A DNA stretch of 64,000 nucleotides from Mycobacterium sp. (GCA_025965975.1 JAOPVX010000137.1:1-64000), one strand, 5' to 3'. Counted from the first letter of the stretch, positions 18,877 to 27,475 are shown. The notes: generated from the letters alone by a model not told the origin. A program made the numbers and translations.

Positions 18877-21188
18877 CCGGAGTTCCCTACCAAGAGCTGG
18901 CCCAGCGCAATCCCGCCGTCGTTGGGCGGAACGCGTCGATGAGTGATCACATGGAATCCCTCGTTCTGCAAGCCCTTCAACGACAATCCGAGCAACAGCG
19001 CGTTCTGGAAGACGCCGCCAGACAGCGCGACGGTCTGCGACGCATCCCGTTCCGCGCGTGCGAGGTCGACGATCAGATCGGCGACGGCGCAGTGGAACCG
19101 CGCCCCGATCACCGCGGCGGATACACCTTGGCGCTGGTCGCGGACCACGGCCCGCACCACCGGCGTCGGGTCGATCAGCGCCGGTTGGCCCGACCGATCG
19201 ACGTCGAACGCGTAAACAGTCGCGCCACCGCCGACGCCGCGGGCAAGACCCTCCAGCTCGATGGCCGCCTGCGCTTCATAGGCGACCACCTGGCGCACGC
19301 CTGCGAGCGCGGACACCGCGTCGAACAGCCGGCCGATGCTTGATGTCGGCGCGCAGCCAAGGCCCGTCTCGAGCTGATGGCGCAACACCCGTTGCTCGTC
19401 GGCAGGGCACGCCGCCACCGGCGGCAGATCCGGCTCCCAGGGGATTTCCGCCGCCCACAGGTGGGCCAGCGCCATCCGGTATGGCCGCAGAACGCTGATG
19501 TCGCCGCCTGCGAGCGGCACGTACTTGAGTTGTGCCAGGCGTTGGTAGCCCTTGTAGTTGGCGAGCAGCACCTCGCCGCCCCACACCGCGGCGTCGGATC
19601 CGTAGCCCGTTCCGTCGAACGCGAATCCGAGCACCTGCTGTGAACCGTCAAGGCCGTGTTCGGCCATCACCGCTGCGATATGCGCGTGGTGGTGTTGGAC
19701 GGTCCGGACAGGCCGGCCTGCGGCATTGCGGTAGGCCCAGGAGGTCGACCGGTAGAGCGGATGGGCATCGGCCACAAGCACTTCGGGTTCAACGGCGGTC
19801 AGCTGCTGCAGGTGGCGCTGTGCGGCATCGAAGGCGGACAGCGTCGCGAGGTCGTCCATGTCGCCGATATGCTGGCTGAGCCAGGCGTATCTCCCATCTG
19901 CGACCGCCATCGTGTTCTTCAGGTCGGCCCCGACCGCCAGCGTCGGGGGCACCGACACCGGCAACGCGATAGGCAGTGGCGCATAGCCGCGAGAACGCCG
20001 GACCGGCAACTCAAGGCTCTCGCCTTGATTGTCGGCCCCACCGACGACAACCACCCGAAGGACCGAGTCGTCGCAGGGCACCAGGATGGCCCGATCGTGC
20101 ATCAGCCAGCCGTCGGCGAGGTGCGAAAGCCGTTTGAGCGCATCGTCGTCGGTGAAGCAGATCGGCTCCCCGCCGAGATTGCCGGACGTCATCACCAGCA
20201 CGGGCGGCCCCGCGTCGTCTCCTGGCAGCCCGAACAGCAGCGTGTGCAGCGGCGAGTAGGCCAGCATGACGCCGAAGTCGGGGTTGCGCGGCGCAACCGC
20301 GTCGGCGATCGGCGCATCGCGCCGGCGGGGCACCAGCACGATTGGCCGCTGCGGACCGCACAGTAGCCGAGCGGACGGGTCGTCGATGTCGGCGACGTCG
20401 CGGGCGGTCGACAGGTCGGGCACCATCACCGCAAACGGCTTGTCCCCGCGCCGCTTTCGCCGTCGCAGCTCGGTGACGGCGGCGTCGTTGCCTGCGTCGC
20501 AGGCGAGGTGGTATCCGCCGATTCCCTTGATCGCGAGGACGCCACCGTCGCGCAGCAGCCGTCGTGCCCGCAGCAGTCCTTGTTCACCGTCGGTCATGCC
20601 ACCGTCGCCGTCGCGGTAGCGCAGCGTCGGTCCGCAGTTCGGGCAGCACACGGGTTGGGCGTGGAACCGCCGGTCGGCGGGGTCGTTGTATTCGCGGGCG
20701 CACTCGGCGCACATCGGGAAGGACGCCATGGTGGTGCAGGCGCGGTCATAGGGCAGGGAAGCGATGATGGTGAAGCGGGGGCCGCAGTTGGTGCAGTTGA
20801 CGAACGCATGGCGGTAGCGCCGGTTGGACGGGTCGTGTTGTTCGGCCGCACAGTCTGCACACATGGCGACGTCGGGGGAGGCCAGCGTGCGGCCACCGTC
20901 GGAGCGCGATGTGTCGGCGATAGTGAAGCCGGTGCCACCGACGGGCGGGATATGTTGGGTTTCAATCGATTCGATGACGGCCAACGGTGGCGGCCGGTCG
21001 CGCAACCGCGCGAGGAAGTGGTCGATTTCGGCGGGATCGCCCTCCACCTCGATGATGGCGCCGGAGGTGTCGTTGCGCACCGACCCTGACAATCCGAGGG
21101 CGGCCGCGGTGGTGTAGACGAACGGTCGGAACCCTACGCCTTGAACCACGCCGTGCACGCAGACACGTAACCGGCGCCGAGCGGTCAT
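18873..21188 (-). CDS. hypF: Carbamoyltransferase HypF
   Basis: Transfers carbamoyl from carbamoyl phosphate, via carbamoyl-adenylate, to the HypE C-terminal cysteine. 771 aa, full length. Order: acylphosphatase domain (CVHGVVQGVGFRPFVY, residues 10-25), zinc fingers (CADCAAEQ, CTNCGPRFT, CAECAREY, CPNCGPTLRY), YrdC-like domain (LAIKGIGGYHLACDA, RRRKRRGDKPFAVM), and Kae1-like domain with HHHAHIAAVMAEHG and the LSGGVFQN loop. The ATG overlaps the hypC stop and the stop overlaps the DUF6390 start. Confidence 0.97.
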   Translation of the reverse strand: MTARRRLRVCVHGVVQGVGFRPFVYTTAAALGLSGSVRNDTSGAIIEVEGDPAEIDHFLARLRDRPPPLAVIESIETQHIPPVGGTGFTIADTSRSDGGRTLASPDVAMCADCAAEQHDPSNRRYRHAFVNCTNCGPRFTIIASLPYDRACTTMASFPMCAECAREYNDPADRRFHAQPVCCPNCGPTLRYRDGDGGMTDGEQGLLRARRLLRDGGVLAIKGIGGYHLACDAGNDAAVTELRRRKRRGDKPFAVMVPDLSTARDVADIDDPSARLLCGPQRPIVLVPRRRDAPIADAVAPRNPDFGVMLAYSPLHTLLFGLPGDDAGPPVLVMTSGNLGGEPICFTDDDALKRLSHLADGWLMHDRAILVPCDDSVLRVVVVGGADNQGESLELPVRRSRGYAPLPIALPVSVPPTLAVGADLKNTMAVADGRYAWLSQHIGDMDDLATLSAFDAAQRHLQQLTAVEPEVLVADAHPLYRSTSWAYRNAAGRPVRTVQHHHAHIAAVMAEHGLDGSQQVLGFAFDGTGYGSDAAVWGGEVLLANYKGYQRLAQLKYVPLAGGDISVLRPYRMALAHLWAAEIPWEPDLPPVAACPADEQRVLRHQLETGLGCAPTSSIGRLFDAVSALAGVRQVVAYEAQAAIELEGLARGVGGGATVYAFDVDRSGQPALIDPTPVVRAVVRDQRQGVSAAVIGARFHCAVADLIVDLARAERDASQTVALSGGVFQNALLLGLSLKGLQNEGFHVITHRRVPPNDGGIALGQLLVGNSG

Positions 21189-21439
21189 GGCGACGCCTCG
21201 GTATCTCGGCCTCTGCCCATCAGCTCCAGCCCCGCCATCGCGGCGTCGGCACCGGCTCGGTCTGTTTTCTCAACGACGAAGCCCATGTGGATGATCACCC
21301 AGTCGCCCGCGGCGAACGTCTCTTCGGGCAGCATGCCCACGTTCACCTTCCGGTTCTCTCCCGCGACGTCCACCAGCGCGAGCTGGTCGCCGTAGCCCTC
21401 GAGCATTCCAATGACCTGACCGGGGATTCCAAGACACAT
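21185..21439 (-). CDS. hypC: Hydrogenase maturation chaperone HypC (copy adjoining hypF)
   Basis: 84 aa, MCLGIPGQVIGMLEGYG, ending without the long helical tail of the other copy. Core GDWVIIHMGFVVEKTDRA present. It sits between the maturation protease and hypF, three bases after the protease stop. In other systems duplicated HypC proteins divide work between HypD delivery and binding of a particular large-subunit precursor; that split is only inferred here. Confidence 0.93.
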   Translation of the reverse strand: MCLGIPGQVIGMLEGYGDQLALVDVAGENRKVNVGMLPEETFAAGDWVIIHMGFVVEKTDRAGADAAMAGLELMGRGRDTEASP

Positions 21440-21442
21440 GGT

Positions 21443-21934
21443 TCAGCCTTTCCCTACCGTCGACCGCGCCAACAGGTCGGCTACCACGATCTCGATTGCC
21501 CGCACCGCCTCGGGTACGGCCGCGCCGACAGCATCCGACAGCCCGATGCCCTCCTGGACACTGTCGATCTCGCAACCGATCACCACCGTGTAGGGCGGCG
21601 TTCCGCCGAGCGCGGTGAGGTTGGCGAAGACGGCGCCGGGATCCATCGCGTGGGCGTCGAGACGCGCTGTGGACGTGAGGCTTTCAAGGTCAGCCTCGAA
21701 GACGTGTACGGTGCCCGGCGCGCCCTGGCTGGGAATGGCGTCGACAAGGACCAGTCCACGGCATCCGTCGAGCAGGTCGTAGGCCAGGTGCATGCCGCGG
21801 ATGCCGTAGTCCACCACCTGCACCCGCGGGTTGGCGAGCTCGTGCGGGACACGGCGTAACACCTCGGGGCCAAAGCCGTCATCCCCGAGGAAGATGTTGC
21901 CGATCCCGGCTACCAGAATTCGAGACGTGGTCAC
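21443..21934 (-). CDS. Hydrogenase maturation endopeptidase (HyaD/HybD/HycI family)
   Basis: 163 aa. Nickel-dependent protease that trims the large-subunit C-terminus after metal insertion. Start region ILVAGIGNIFLGDDGFGPEVLRRV carries the first acidic metal ligand; LVLVDAIPS the second; DAHAMDP the histidine ligand. Its expected substrate is HhyL, which ends in DPCLPCGVH followed by a 22-residue tail. Located downstream of the 39-aa peptide gene with a 13-base gap. Confidence 0.93.
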   Translation of the reverse strand: MTTSRILVAGIGNIFLGDDGFGPEVLRRVPHELANPRVQVVDYGIRGMHLAYDLLDGCRGLVLVDAIPSQGAPGTVHVFEADLESLTSTARLDAHAMDPGAVFANLTALGGTPPYTVVIGCEIDSVQEGIGLSDAVGAAVPEAVRAIEIVVADLLARSTVGKG

Positions 21935-21947
21935 ACCTCGCAGGCAG

Positions 21948-22067
21948 TCACATGCGGCGGATCTTCAGGTAGCGCCTGGCATCCGGGATCGACATGACCC
22001 CAACCATCGCGCCTGCGAGTACGACAACCGCCGCAGCACCTACGGCTATCCAACCCACTATCGCCAT
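21948..22067 (-). CDS. 39-aa single-helix membrane peptide (DUF6893-like)
   Basis: Short gene encoding MAIVGWIAVGAAAVVVLAGA at the N-terminus, followed by MVGVMSIPDARRYLKIRRM. One transmembrane helix (residues 3-25) and a basic cytosolic tail. The PDARRYLKIRRM tail fits the small-protein family I recall as DUF6893, tied to actinobacterial hydrogenase clusters. A strong AAGGAGTTAG ribosome site overlaps the stop of the 441-aa gene just upstream. Candidate membrane tether for an otherwise soluble hydrogenase; that is inference. Confidence 0.78.
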   Translation of the reverse strand: MAIVGWIAVGAAAVVVLAGAMVGVMSIPDARRYLKIRRM

Positions 22068-22070
22068 TTT

Positions 22071-23396
22071 CTAACTCCTTTCGATTAACGGTTCGACTTC
22101 GTCGGGTGCGAAGTACAGGTAGCGGCCGTACCAGTCATGCAGGTCGGCGGCCGGATCGTCCTCGAGGACAACGCCGACGTGCTGATCGCCGTCGACGTCC
22201 TCGTGCACCGAGGTCACGCGCGCGATCTTGTCGGCGTAGAAGAGGTCCTGGGCATCTGCCCTGCGCGACGGCCGCAGCCGGACCCGGCTACCACGGGTCA
22301 CCCGGGTGCCGTTGACCAGGATCGCATCCAGTCCCGGGCGTACCGCGGTGTCCGCCATGGGATCCCACCAATCCACATCCGCGGGGATCTCCGGTATCAG
22401 CCCCGGTTCCTGGGTCGGTGCGTGCGGATTGCGCAGCACGCCATGCAGATCCAGCATGGCCTCCGGTGACATCGAGTCGCATCGGTCGATGATCCGGGCG
22501 GCCAACGGGTCGGTGGCGCGCGCCTGTGCCTTCTCCTCGTCGGTCATTGTCATGACCCGCAGGGTGAGGATCTCGTCGATTTCGGTGGAGTCGAACAGCG
22601 CGCCCTTGCTCTGTTCCGCGATCTCGGGGTGGTCATACAGGATGATCGGAGACACAAGCACCAAGTCGGCTTCGCCGGCAGGTCCCGAAAGCACGGGGAA
22701 GCAGCGGTGTTGCCCGCACCGCGCCACCGCGGCTGCCGCTGAATCCGGCGGTTCCAGCAGCGACACGAATTCCCCTTCGTTGACTTCGATGAGCAGGTGC
22801 GTGCCGATCAGCGAGGTCGCGATCGCCTCGTCCTTGTCTGCGGCGGGTGGCGCGGTGTTGCGCACCTCGAACGTCAGCCGGAGCAGATCACCGTCCTGTT
22901 CGGCGGACATCGCGACCAGCCCGGGTAGCGAACGACGGGTCCGCACGATGCGGCCGCCTTCCACGTTTTCGACGTCTCGGCCGGCGGGCACCGAGAACTC
23001 GCACGTGCGAGGAAGACTCGTGACGCGGAACGGCTCGATCGATATCTCGCACTCCACGGCCTCGTCCCAGCTGAGCCACCTCTGCGACCCTGCGGTCAAT
23101 TCGTCGACCGGATCGAACCGGCCGCCGCCGACGTCGCGTTCGACCCCACGGTGCTGCAACTGCAGGAACCGCACCACGCCGGACAGCGACGGGACTCGGT
23201 AGGACCGCACCAGCACCTGCGCGGAGAGCGTGCCGTCCTCACCGAGGCCCGTGTCCGCTGCGCCCTGCGGCCCCAGCACCCCGAACTGCCAGCGCGACTG
23301 ATTCTTGGTCGAGGTGGCGCGGTATGGGTAGAGGAGGTAGCCCTCGTAGAGCACCGCGTCGGCGACGGCGCGGGCCCGATCCCAATTGGCGCTCAT
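22071..23396 (-). CDS. Uncharacterised 441-aa hydrogenase-cluster protein
   Basis: No family recognised with confidence. 441 aa, soluble, no signal peptide. The N-terminal VADAVLYEGYLLYPYRATSTKNQSRWQFGVL is striking and looks conserved; later segments include AVECEISIEPFRV, ATSLIGTHLLIEVNEGEFVSLLEPP, CGQHRCFPVLSG and DLVLVSPIILYDHPEIAEQS. The C-terminus (LVNGTRVTRGSRVRLRPSRRADAQDLFYADKIARVTSV) reads like a small beta-barrel module. Its ATG overlaps the DUF6084 stop (ATGA), so it is a core operon member. Confidence 0.7.
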   Translation of the reverse strand: MSANWDRARAVADAVLYEGYLLYPYRATSTKNQSRWQFGVLGPQGAADTGLGEDGTLSAQVLVRSYRVPSLSGVVRFLQLQHRGVERDVGGGRFDPVDELTAGSQRWLSWDEAVECEISIEPFRVTSLPRTCEFSVPAGRDVENVEGGRIVRTRRSLPGLVAMSAEQDGDLLRLTFEVRNTAPPAADKDEAIATSLIGTHLLIEVNEGEFVSLLEPPDSAAAAVARCGQHRCFPVLSGPAGEADLVLVSPIILYDHPEIAEQSKGALFDSTEIDEILTLRVMTMTDEEKAQARATDPLAARIIDRCDSMSPEAMLDLHGVLRNPHAPTQEPGLIPEIPADVDWWDPMADTAVRPGLDAILVNGTRVTRGSRVRLRPSRRADAQDLFYADKIARVTSVHEDVDGDQHVGVVLEDDPAADLHDWYGRYLYFAPDEVEPLIERS

Positions 23397-24037
23397 CGGA
23401 TCTCGCTCGCCGAGCTCGCCGCCAGCAGCGAGGTGATCGCGTCATCGAACCCGAGCAGGCCCCGCGCCGATCGATACGCGGCCAGCGCGTCGATGGTGTC
23501 GCGGTCCAGCCGCAGCCATCCGGTGTTCGGGAAGTGCTGCTGGATGAGGTCACGCCAAACGGACACGGGCAGGTCGTAGCGATCCTCGCGGTCCCACGGC
23601 ACCTGCTGGACCGCGAAGCCATCCTGGCCCCGCGCGAAAACGGTTCCACTGAACAGGAACTGCAGCGGGATGGTGCCGTCTTGCAGCGCATGTATGTATT
23701 TGGCCGCGGCAACCTCGAAGTCATACGTGCACTCCAGGGGCAGATTCACCTGAGTGGTGCCGGTGAATCCCGCCACCATGGCGGTGGTGTGTTGCCACAG
23801 GAACGTGTGCTGCGTGGTGGCCCAGCGTTCGCGTGCGCCGAACAGGTCCAACAGGCCTGCGGCCTCGGTGTCGGAGTAACCGCGGCGCATCGGGTCGATG
23901 CGGACCTGGCAGCGTAAGGCGATCGCGTGGATCGGATCATCGCCGTCTGCTGCGATGCCGACGCGGGCCATCAGAATCGGCGTCACCGCGTAGGGCTCCG
24001 GTGCCACGTCCACGACGGCGAAGGTGACCTCGCTCAT
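23393..24037 (-). CDS. DUF6084-type conserved hydrogenase-cluster protein
   Basis: 214 aa from the ATG at 24037 (MSEVTFAVVDVAPEPYAVTP), which overlaps the DUF5947 stop; the longer frame upstream is a shadow. Segments HAIALRCQVRIDPMRRGYSD, LLDLFGARERWATTQHTFLWQH and VPWDREDRYDLPVSVWRDLIQQHFPNTGWLRL match the DUF6084 family as I recall it. Largely beta in character, no cysteine motif (Cys43 and Cys103 only), no signal peptide. Overlaps the 441-aa gene downstream. Function unknown. Confidence 0.72.
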   Translation of the reverse strand: MSEVTFAVVDVAPEPYAVTPILMARVGIAADGDDPIHAIALRCQVRIDPMRRGYSDTEAAGLLDLFGARERWATTQHTFLWQHTTAMVAGFTGTTQVNLPLECTYDFEVAAAKYIHALQDGTIPLQFLFSGTVFARGQDGFAVQQVPWDREDRYDLPVSVWRDLIQQHFPNTGWLRLDRDTIDALAAYRSARGLLGFDDAITSLLAASSASEIR

Positions 24038-24669
24038 CCGGCGACCACCTTGCTCCTGGTCCTGACGTGATCGAAGAAGTCGTCGATGAATTCGCGGACT
24101 TCCTGCCCACCGTCGAATCCCCGCCACATCATGCGCATCCGTCCGACGAACTCGTAGCACGCGTCGATTGGCACCAAATGGCATTCCGGAGCGCCGTTTT
24201 CGTCCTCTGGAACCCGCACGATCAGCGCCTCGGTGTCGGCGGCGAGCAGGTCCACCCGCGGTTCCGCGGCGCGGATCCCGTCCCACGCGCCCAGATCGAG
24301 CTCCGATTCGGTGGCCCCGGCCGGACCCGGATAGAACCCCACCGTGCGGTCGAGCGCGGAGTTGTGGAAGAAGAACGCCAGTCCGACCGGTATCTGCAGG
24401 GCCTCCCACCGGCGACGGTCGAACGCGAAATCGGGGAAGGCCAGATAACGGTCCGGCACGGCGCGGTAACGCAATTCGGCGTCGGTATCGGTGAATAGCA
24501 AATAGCACCCTCGGCAGACGCACATCAGTTGCCTGCCTTCGACATTCACGACGTGCTGGTGTTCGTCGGCGATCGTCTCCGAGCACATCTCACAGCGCTC
24601 GCCGACCGGCTCCGGCGCTGCGCGGTTGGCGCGGATGCGCGCGAGAACGTCGAACGCAGACCCGCTCAC
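24034..24669 (-). CDS. DUF5947-type zinc-ribbon-like hydrogenase-cluster protein
   Basis: 211 aa. A cysteine module near the N-terminus (Cys26 and Cys29 in CEMC, then Cys50, Cys52 and Cys55 in CVCRGC) suggests a metal-bound ribbon. The remainder is typical of what I recall as DUF5947: DRYLAFPDFAFDRRRWEALQIPVGLAFFF, STALDRT-like phrasing and GFYPGPAGATESELDL. C-terminus DDFFDHVRTRSKV. Start overlaps the NifU-like stop and stop overlaps the DUF6084 start, both four bases. Function unknown. Confidence 0.72.
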   Translation of the reverse strand: MSGSAFDVLARIRANRAAPEPVGERCEMCSETIADEHQHVVNVEGRQLMCVCRGCYLLFTDTDAELRYRAVPDRYLAFPDFAFDRRRWEALQIPVGLAFFFHNSALDRTVGFYPGPAGATESELDLGAWDGIRAAEPRVDLLAADTEALIVRVPEDENGAPECHLVPIDACYEFVGRMRMMWRGFDGGQEVREFIDDFFDHVRTRSKVVAG

Positions 24670-25571
24670 AACGCCACTTCCTCCGCGGGTAGCGCCATCG
24701 ACAGCAGGCCATCGCGAATCAGCACAGGAAGGGGCTCGAGATGGACGGCGCTACCGACGCCAACGCCGGCGTGAATTGCGTCGTAGCCGGTGTTGCATTG
24801 CGGACATCGCAGCACCTCACCGCGCAGTTGCGTGCCGGCCATCGACGCCCCGCAGGCGGCGCATCGGTCGCGGTAGGCGAAGAAGTCCTCGCCAACGCGG
24901 CATGCCAACACCACCGAGCCGGCCACCGAGAAACCGCCGACTTCGCCAGGAGCCAGCTCGGCCAGGTCGGGAACTGGCTGCCATGCCGCTGCGCGATGAC
25001 CGTCCGCGTGCACCCTGGTCATCAGTGAGTCCGGCGGAATCACCCCTGACGTCGAGCTCTTCTCCTCCGCAACGACTTCGATCATGGAGATCTCCGGCGC
25101 GGCCGCCCGGACCGCGTCTTCGACCGCCAGTTCCAACGTCACCGCCGACGACGGGCAGCTTTTGCAACTGCCCGCGAACTGCAGATGCACAGTCTCGCCG
25201 TCAACCCCGACCAGATGCACGTCCCCGCCGTGCGATCCGAGGTAGGGCCGAACGCTGTCCAGCGCTTCTGATACCCGCCGCTCGACATCGTGCGGGTGCA
25301 GTCCGTGCACGAGCAGCAGGCTGGCGACAAGATCGTCGGCCGCGAACCTGTCCGCCAGACCCGGATTCGCGGCCCGCGCGAATGCCATCACCCGCTCAAG
25401 GGCCGCCCCATAGAGGTCGGTCACCTCACGGACGAGTTGCTCCGCGCGTTCCCGCGCGCCTGCGCCGCCCGAGGAGGACGCGTCGAGCAGGGTTTGGATG
25501 CGGTCGCCCGCCGTGCGCCACTGCGCGTCGTCCTGGGTTTCATCCGGGCCTGGCAGTGTCGGCGGGGCCAT
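24666..25571 (-). CDS. NifU C-terminal domain fused to four-cysteine Rieske-like domain
   Basis: 301 aa. Residues 1-95: helical segment, no motif. Residues ~96-170: NifU-type scaffold with RPYLGSHGGDVHLVGV and CKSC (Cys136, Cys139). Residues ~205-300: a Rieske/ferredoxin-subunit-like fold (VVLACRVGEDFFAYRDRC ... GEVLRCPQC) in which the usual Cys-His pairs are replaced by Cys237/Cys240 and Cys256/Cys259. It starts three bases after hhyL. Probably an electron-transfer or Fe-S delivery partner of the hydrogenase (inferred from place and cofactor motifs). Confidence 0.8.
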   Translation of the reverse strand: MAPPTLPGPDETQDDAQWRTAGDRIQTLLDASSSGGAGARERAEQLVREVTDLYGAALERVMAFARAANPGLADRFAADDLVASLLLVHGLHPHDVERRVSEALDSVRPYLGSHGGDVHLVGVDGETVHLQFAGSCKSCPSSAVTLELAVEDAVRAAAPEISMIEVVAEEKSSTSGVIPPDSLMTRVHADGHRAAAWQPVPDLAELAPGEVGGFSVAGSVVLACRVGEDFFAYRDRCAACGASMAGTQLRGEVLRCPQCNTGYDAIHAGVGVGSAVHLEPLPVLIRDGLLSMALPAEEVAL

Positions 25572-25574
25572 ACC

Positions 25575-27371
25575 CTATTCCCCGGTGACAGATTGGGTTG
25601 GGGAGTGCAGTAGATCCAACGTCTTCCCCTTTCCGAGGTACATGTGTACCCCGCAGGGCAGACACGGGTCGAAGCTGCGCACCGTGCGCATGATGTCGAT
25701 GCCCTTGAAGTGCTCCCTGTCGTTCTCCTCGAAGATCGGCTGGCCCTGCACCGCGTCCTCGTACGGCCCCGGTGTGCCGTAGCTGTCCCGCGGACTGGCG
25801 TTCCACGGTGTCGGGGGATACGGATGATAGTTCGCGATCTTGCCGTCCCTGATCACCATGTGATGCGACAGCACCCCGCGCACCGCCTCGGTGAAGCCGC
25901 AGCCGATGCCTTCGTCGGGAACCTCGAACTTCTCCCACGTCTTCGTGCGGCCTGCGCGAATCTCCACGAGCGCCTTCTCGGCGAAGTGCAGTGCGCATGC
26001 TGCGGCGTAGGCCTGGAAGTAGGTTCTTGCGCGGTTGCGCTCGAGCGTGTTGCTGCCGTACTGCGGAACCTTCCACTCGAACGACACGGGTCCCATCAGC
26101 GCGGTCTTCGGCAAGTTGATCTGCACGCTGTTTCCCGTGGCCTTCACGTAGCCGATGTCGACCAAGCCGGCGAGCGCGGTCGCCCACAGTCGGGCCAGCG
26201 GGCCGCCACCGGTGTCCAGCGCCAAATGGTCGCGGCCGTCGAACCAGCGCGGCCCCATCACCCAGCTGTACTTGCCGTCGAAGTCGCGCTTCTGCGGCCT
26301 CGGGTTGGTGTGCTGGTTCCACGGGTGACGACGATCGATCGGATTGCCGAGCGGGTCGGTCTTGACGAACATCTCCTGGTCGGTCCAGTCGTCGTAGTAG
26401 GAGTGCCCCAACAGGATTCGGATGCCGAGGTTGATGTCAACCAGTGAATGAGTGTGCAGCTTGCCGTCGATCACCACACCGGGCGTCACGAACATGGCGT
26501 CGCCCCAGCGCTCCATGTCCTTGTAGGCGAAGTTGCAGACCTCGGGATCCTGGAAGGATCCCCAGCAGCCCAGCAGGGTGCGGCGCAGACCGACCTGGTC
26601 GTAACCTGGCAACGCTTCGTAGAAGAAGTCGAAGAGGTCGTCATGCATTGGCACGACCTTCTTCATGAACTCCACATACCGCATCAGCCGCGTCATGTAG
26701 TCCGTCATGAGCTGAATCGTCGCGGTGGTGCCGATGCCGCCCGGGTACAGCGTGGACGGGTGCACATGCCTGCCTTCCATGAGGCAGAACATCTCTCGCG
26801 TCCACCGGCTGACCTGCAGCGCCTCGCGGTAGAAATCGCCGGTGAACGGGTTGAGCGCCCGCATGATGTCGGCGATCGTGCGGTAGCCGTGTGCGCCGGC
26901 GTGCGGAGACTGGGTGTTCTCGGCCTTGGCCAGCACGCTCGGATTGGTCTCGGAAACCATCTTCTCGCAGAAGTCCACGCCGACCAGATTCTCTTGGAAG
27001 ATGTTGTGGTCGAACATGTATTCCGCGGCCTCACCGAGATTGATCAGCCACTCTCCGAGGTGCGGCGGCTTAACGCCATAGGCCATGTTCTGGCAATAGC
27101 AGGAACAAGTGGCGTGGTTGTCACCGCAGATGCCGCAGATGCGGCTGGTGATGAAGTGGGCGTCGCGAGGATCCTTGCCCTTCATGAAGATCGAATAGCC
27201 GCGGAAGATCGACGACGTGCTGTGGCACTCGACGACTTCCCTGTTGTCGAAGTCGATCTTGGTGTAGATGCCGAGGCTGCCGACGATGCGGGTGATGGGA
27301 TCCCATGCCATCTCCACCAATTGGCCGGGATCCCGCTTCACATGTGACGGCTCGGGGATGATCGTTGTCAT
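25575..27371 (-). CDS. hhyL: [NiFe]-hydrogenase large subunit, group 1h (Hhy type)
   Basis: Catalytic subunit oxidising H2 at atmospheric levels. 598 aa. Nickel ligands: Cys79 and Cys82 in the L1 motif RICGICGDNH, and Cys570 and Cys573 in DPCLPCGVH. His576 should become the C-terminus after the protease removes the last 22 residues. The L1 flanks (TSRICGICGDNHATCS) and lack of export signals fit the actinobacterial group 1h enzyme; M. smegmatis carries its Hhy genes next to recA as here. Preceded by hhyS with 89 bases between. Confidence 0.95.
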   Translation of the reverse strand: MTTIIPEPSHVKRDPGQLVEMAWDPITRIVGSLGIYTKIDFDNREVVECHSTSSIFRGYSIFMKGKDPRDAHFITSRICGICGDNHATCSCYCQNMAYGVKPPHLGEWLINLGEAAEYMFDHNIFQENLVGVDFCEKMVSETNPSVLAKAENTQSPHAGAHGYRTIADIMRALNPFTGDFYREALQVSRWTREMFCLMEGRHVHPSTLYPGGIGTTATIQLMTDYMTRLMRYVEFMKKVVPMHDDLFDFFYEALPGYDQVGLRRTLLGCWGSFQDPEVCNFAYKDMERWGDAMFVTPGVVIDGKLHTHSLVDINLGIRILLGHSYYDDWTDQEMFVKTDPLGNPIDRRHPWNQHTNPRPQKRDFDGKYSWVMGPRWFDGRDHLALDTGGGPLARLWATALAGLVDIGYVKATGNSVQINLPKTALMGPVSFEWKVPQYGSNTLERNRARTYFQAYAAACALHFAEKALVEIRAGRTKTWEKFEVPDEGIGCGFTEAVRGVLSHHMVIRDGKIANYHPYPPTPWNASPRDSYGTPGPYEDAVQGQPIFEENDREHFKGIDIMRTVRSFDPCLPCGVHMYLGKGKTLDLLHSPTQSVTGE

Positions 27372-27452
27372 CGAACTGTTCTCTTTCGTCTAGTGAGCAG
27401 CGCTGCAAAACTTTTCGGCGATGGGAAGCGCACGTGCAGCAAGTCCGGGAGG

Positions 27453-27475
27453 ACCCGCACCTACCAGGTGCGGGT
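27453..27475 (-). promoter_or_regulatory. Perfect 10-bp hairpin across the hhyS stop codon
   Basis: ACCCGCACCT and AGGTGCGGGT pair perfectly around a 3-base loop. The TAG stop of hhyS lies inside the structure, and no T-run follows, so a classical terminator is unlikely. It could act as an mRNA processing or stability element setting the small:large subunit ratio. It is followed by about 80 bases before the hhyL ATG. Confidence 0.6.
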
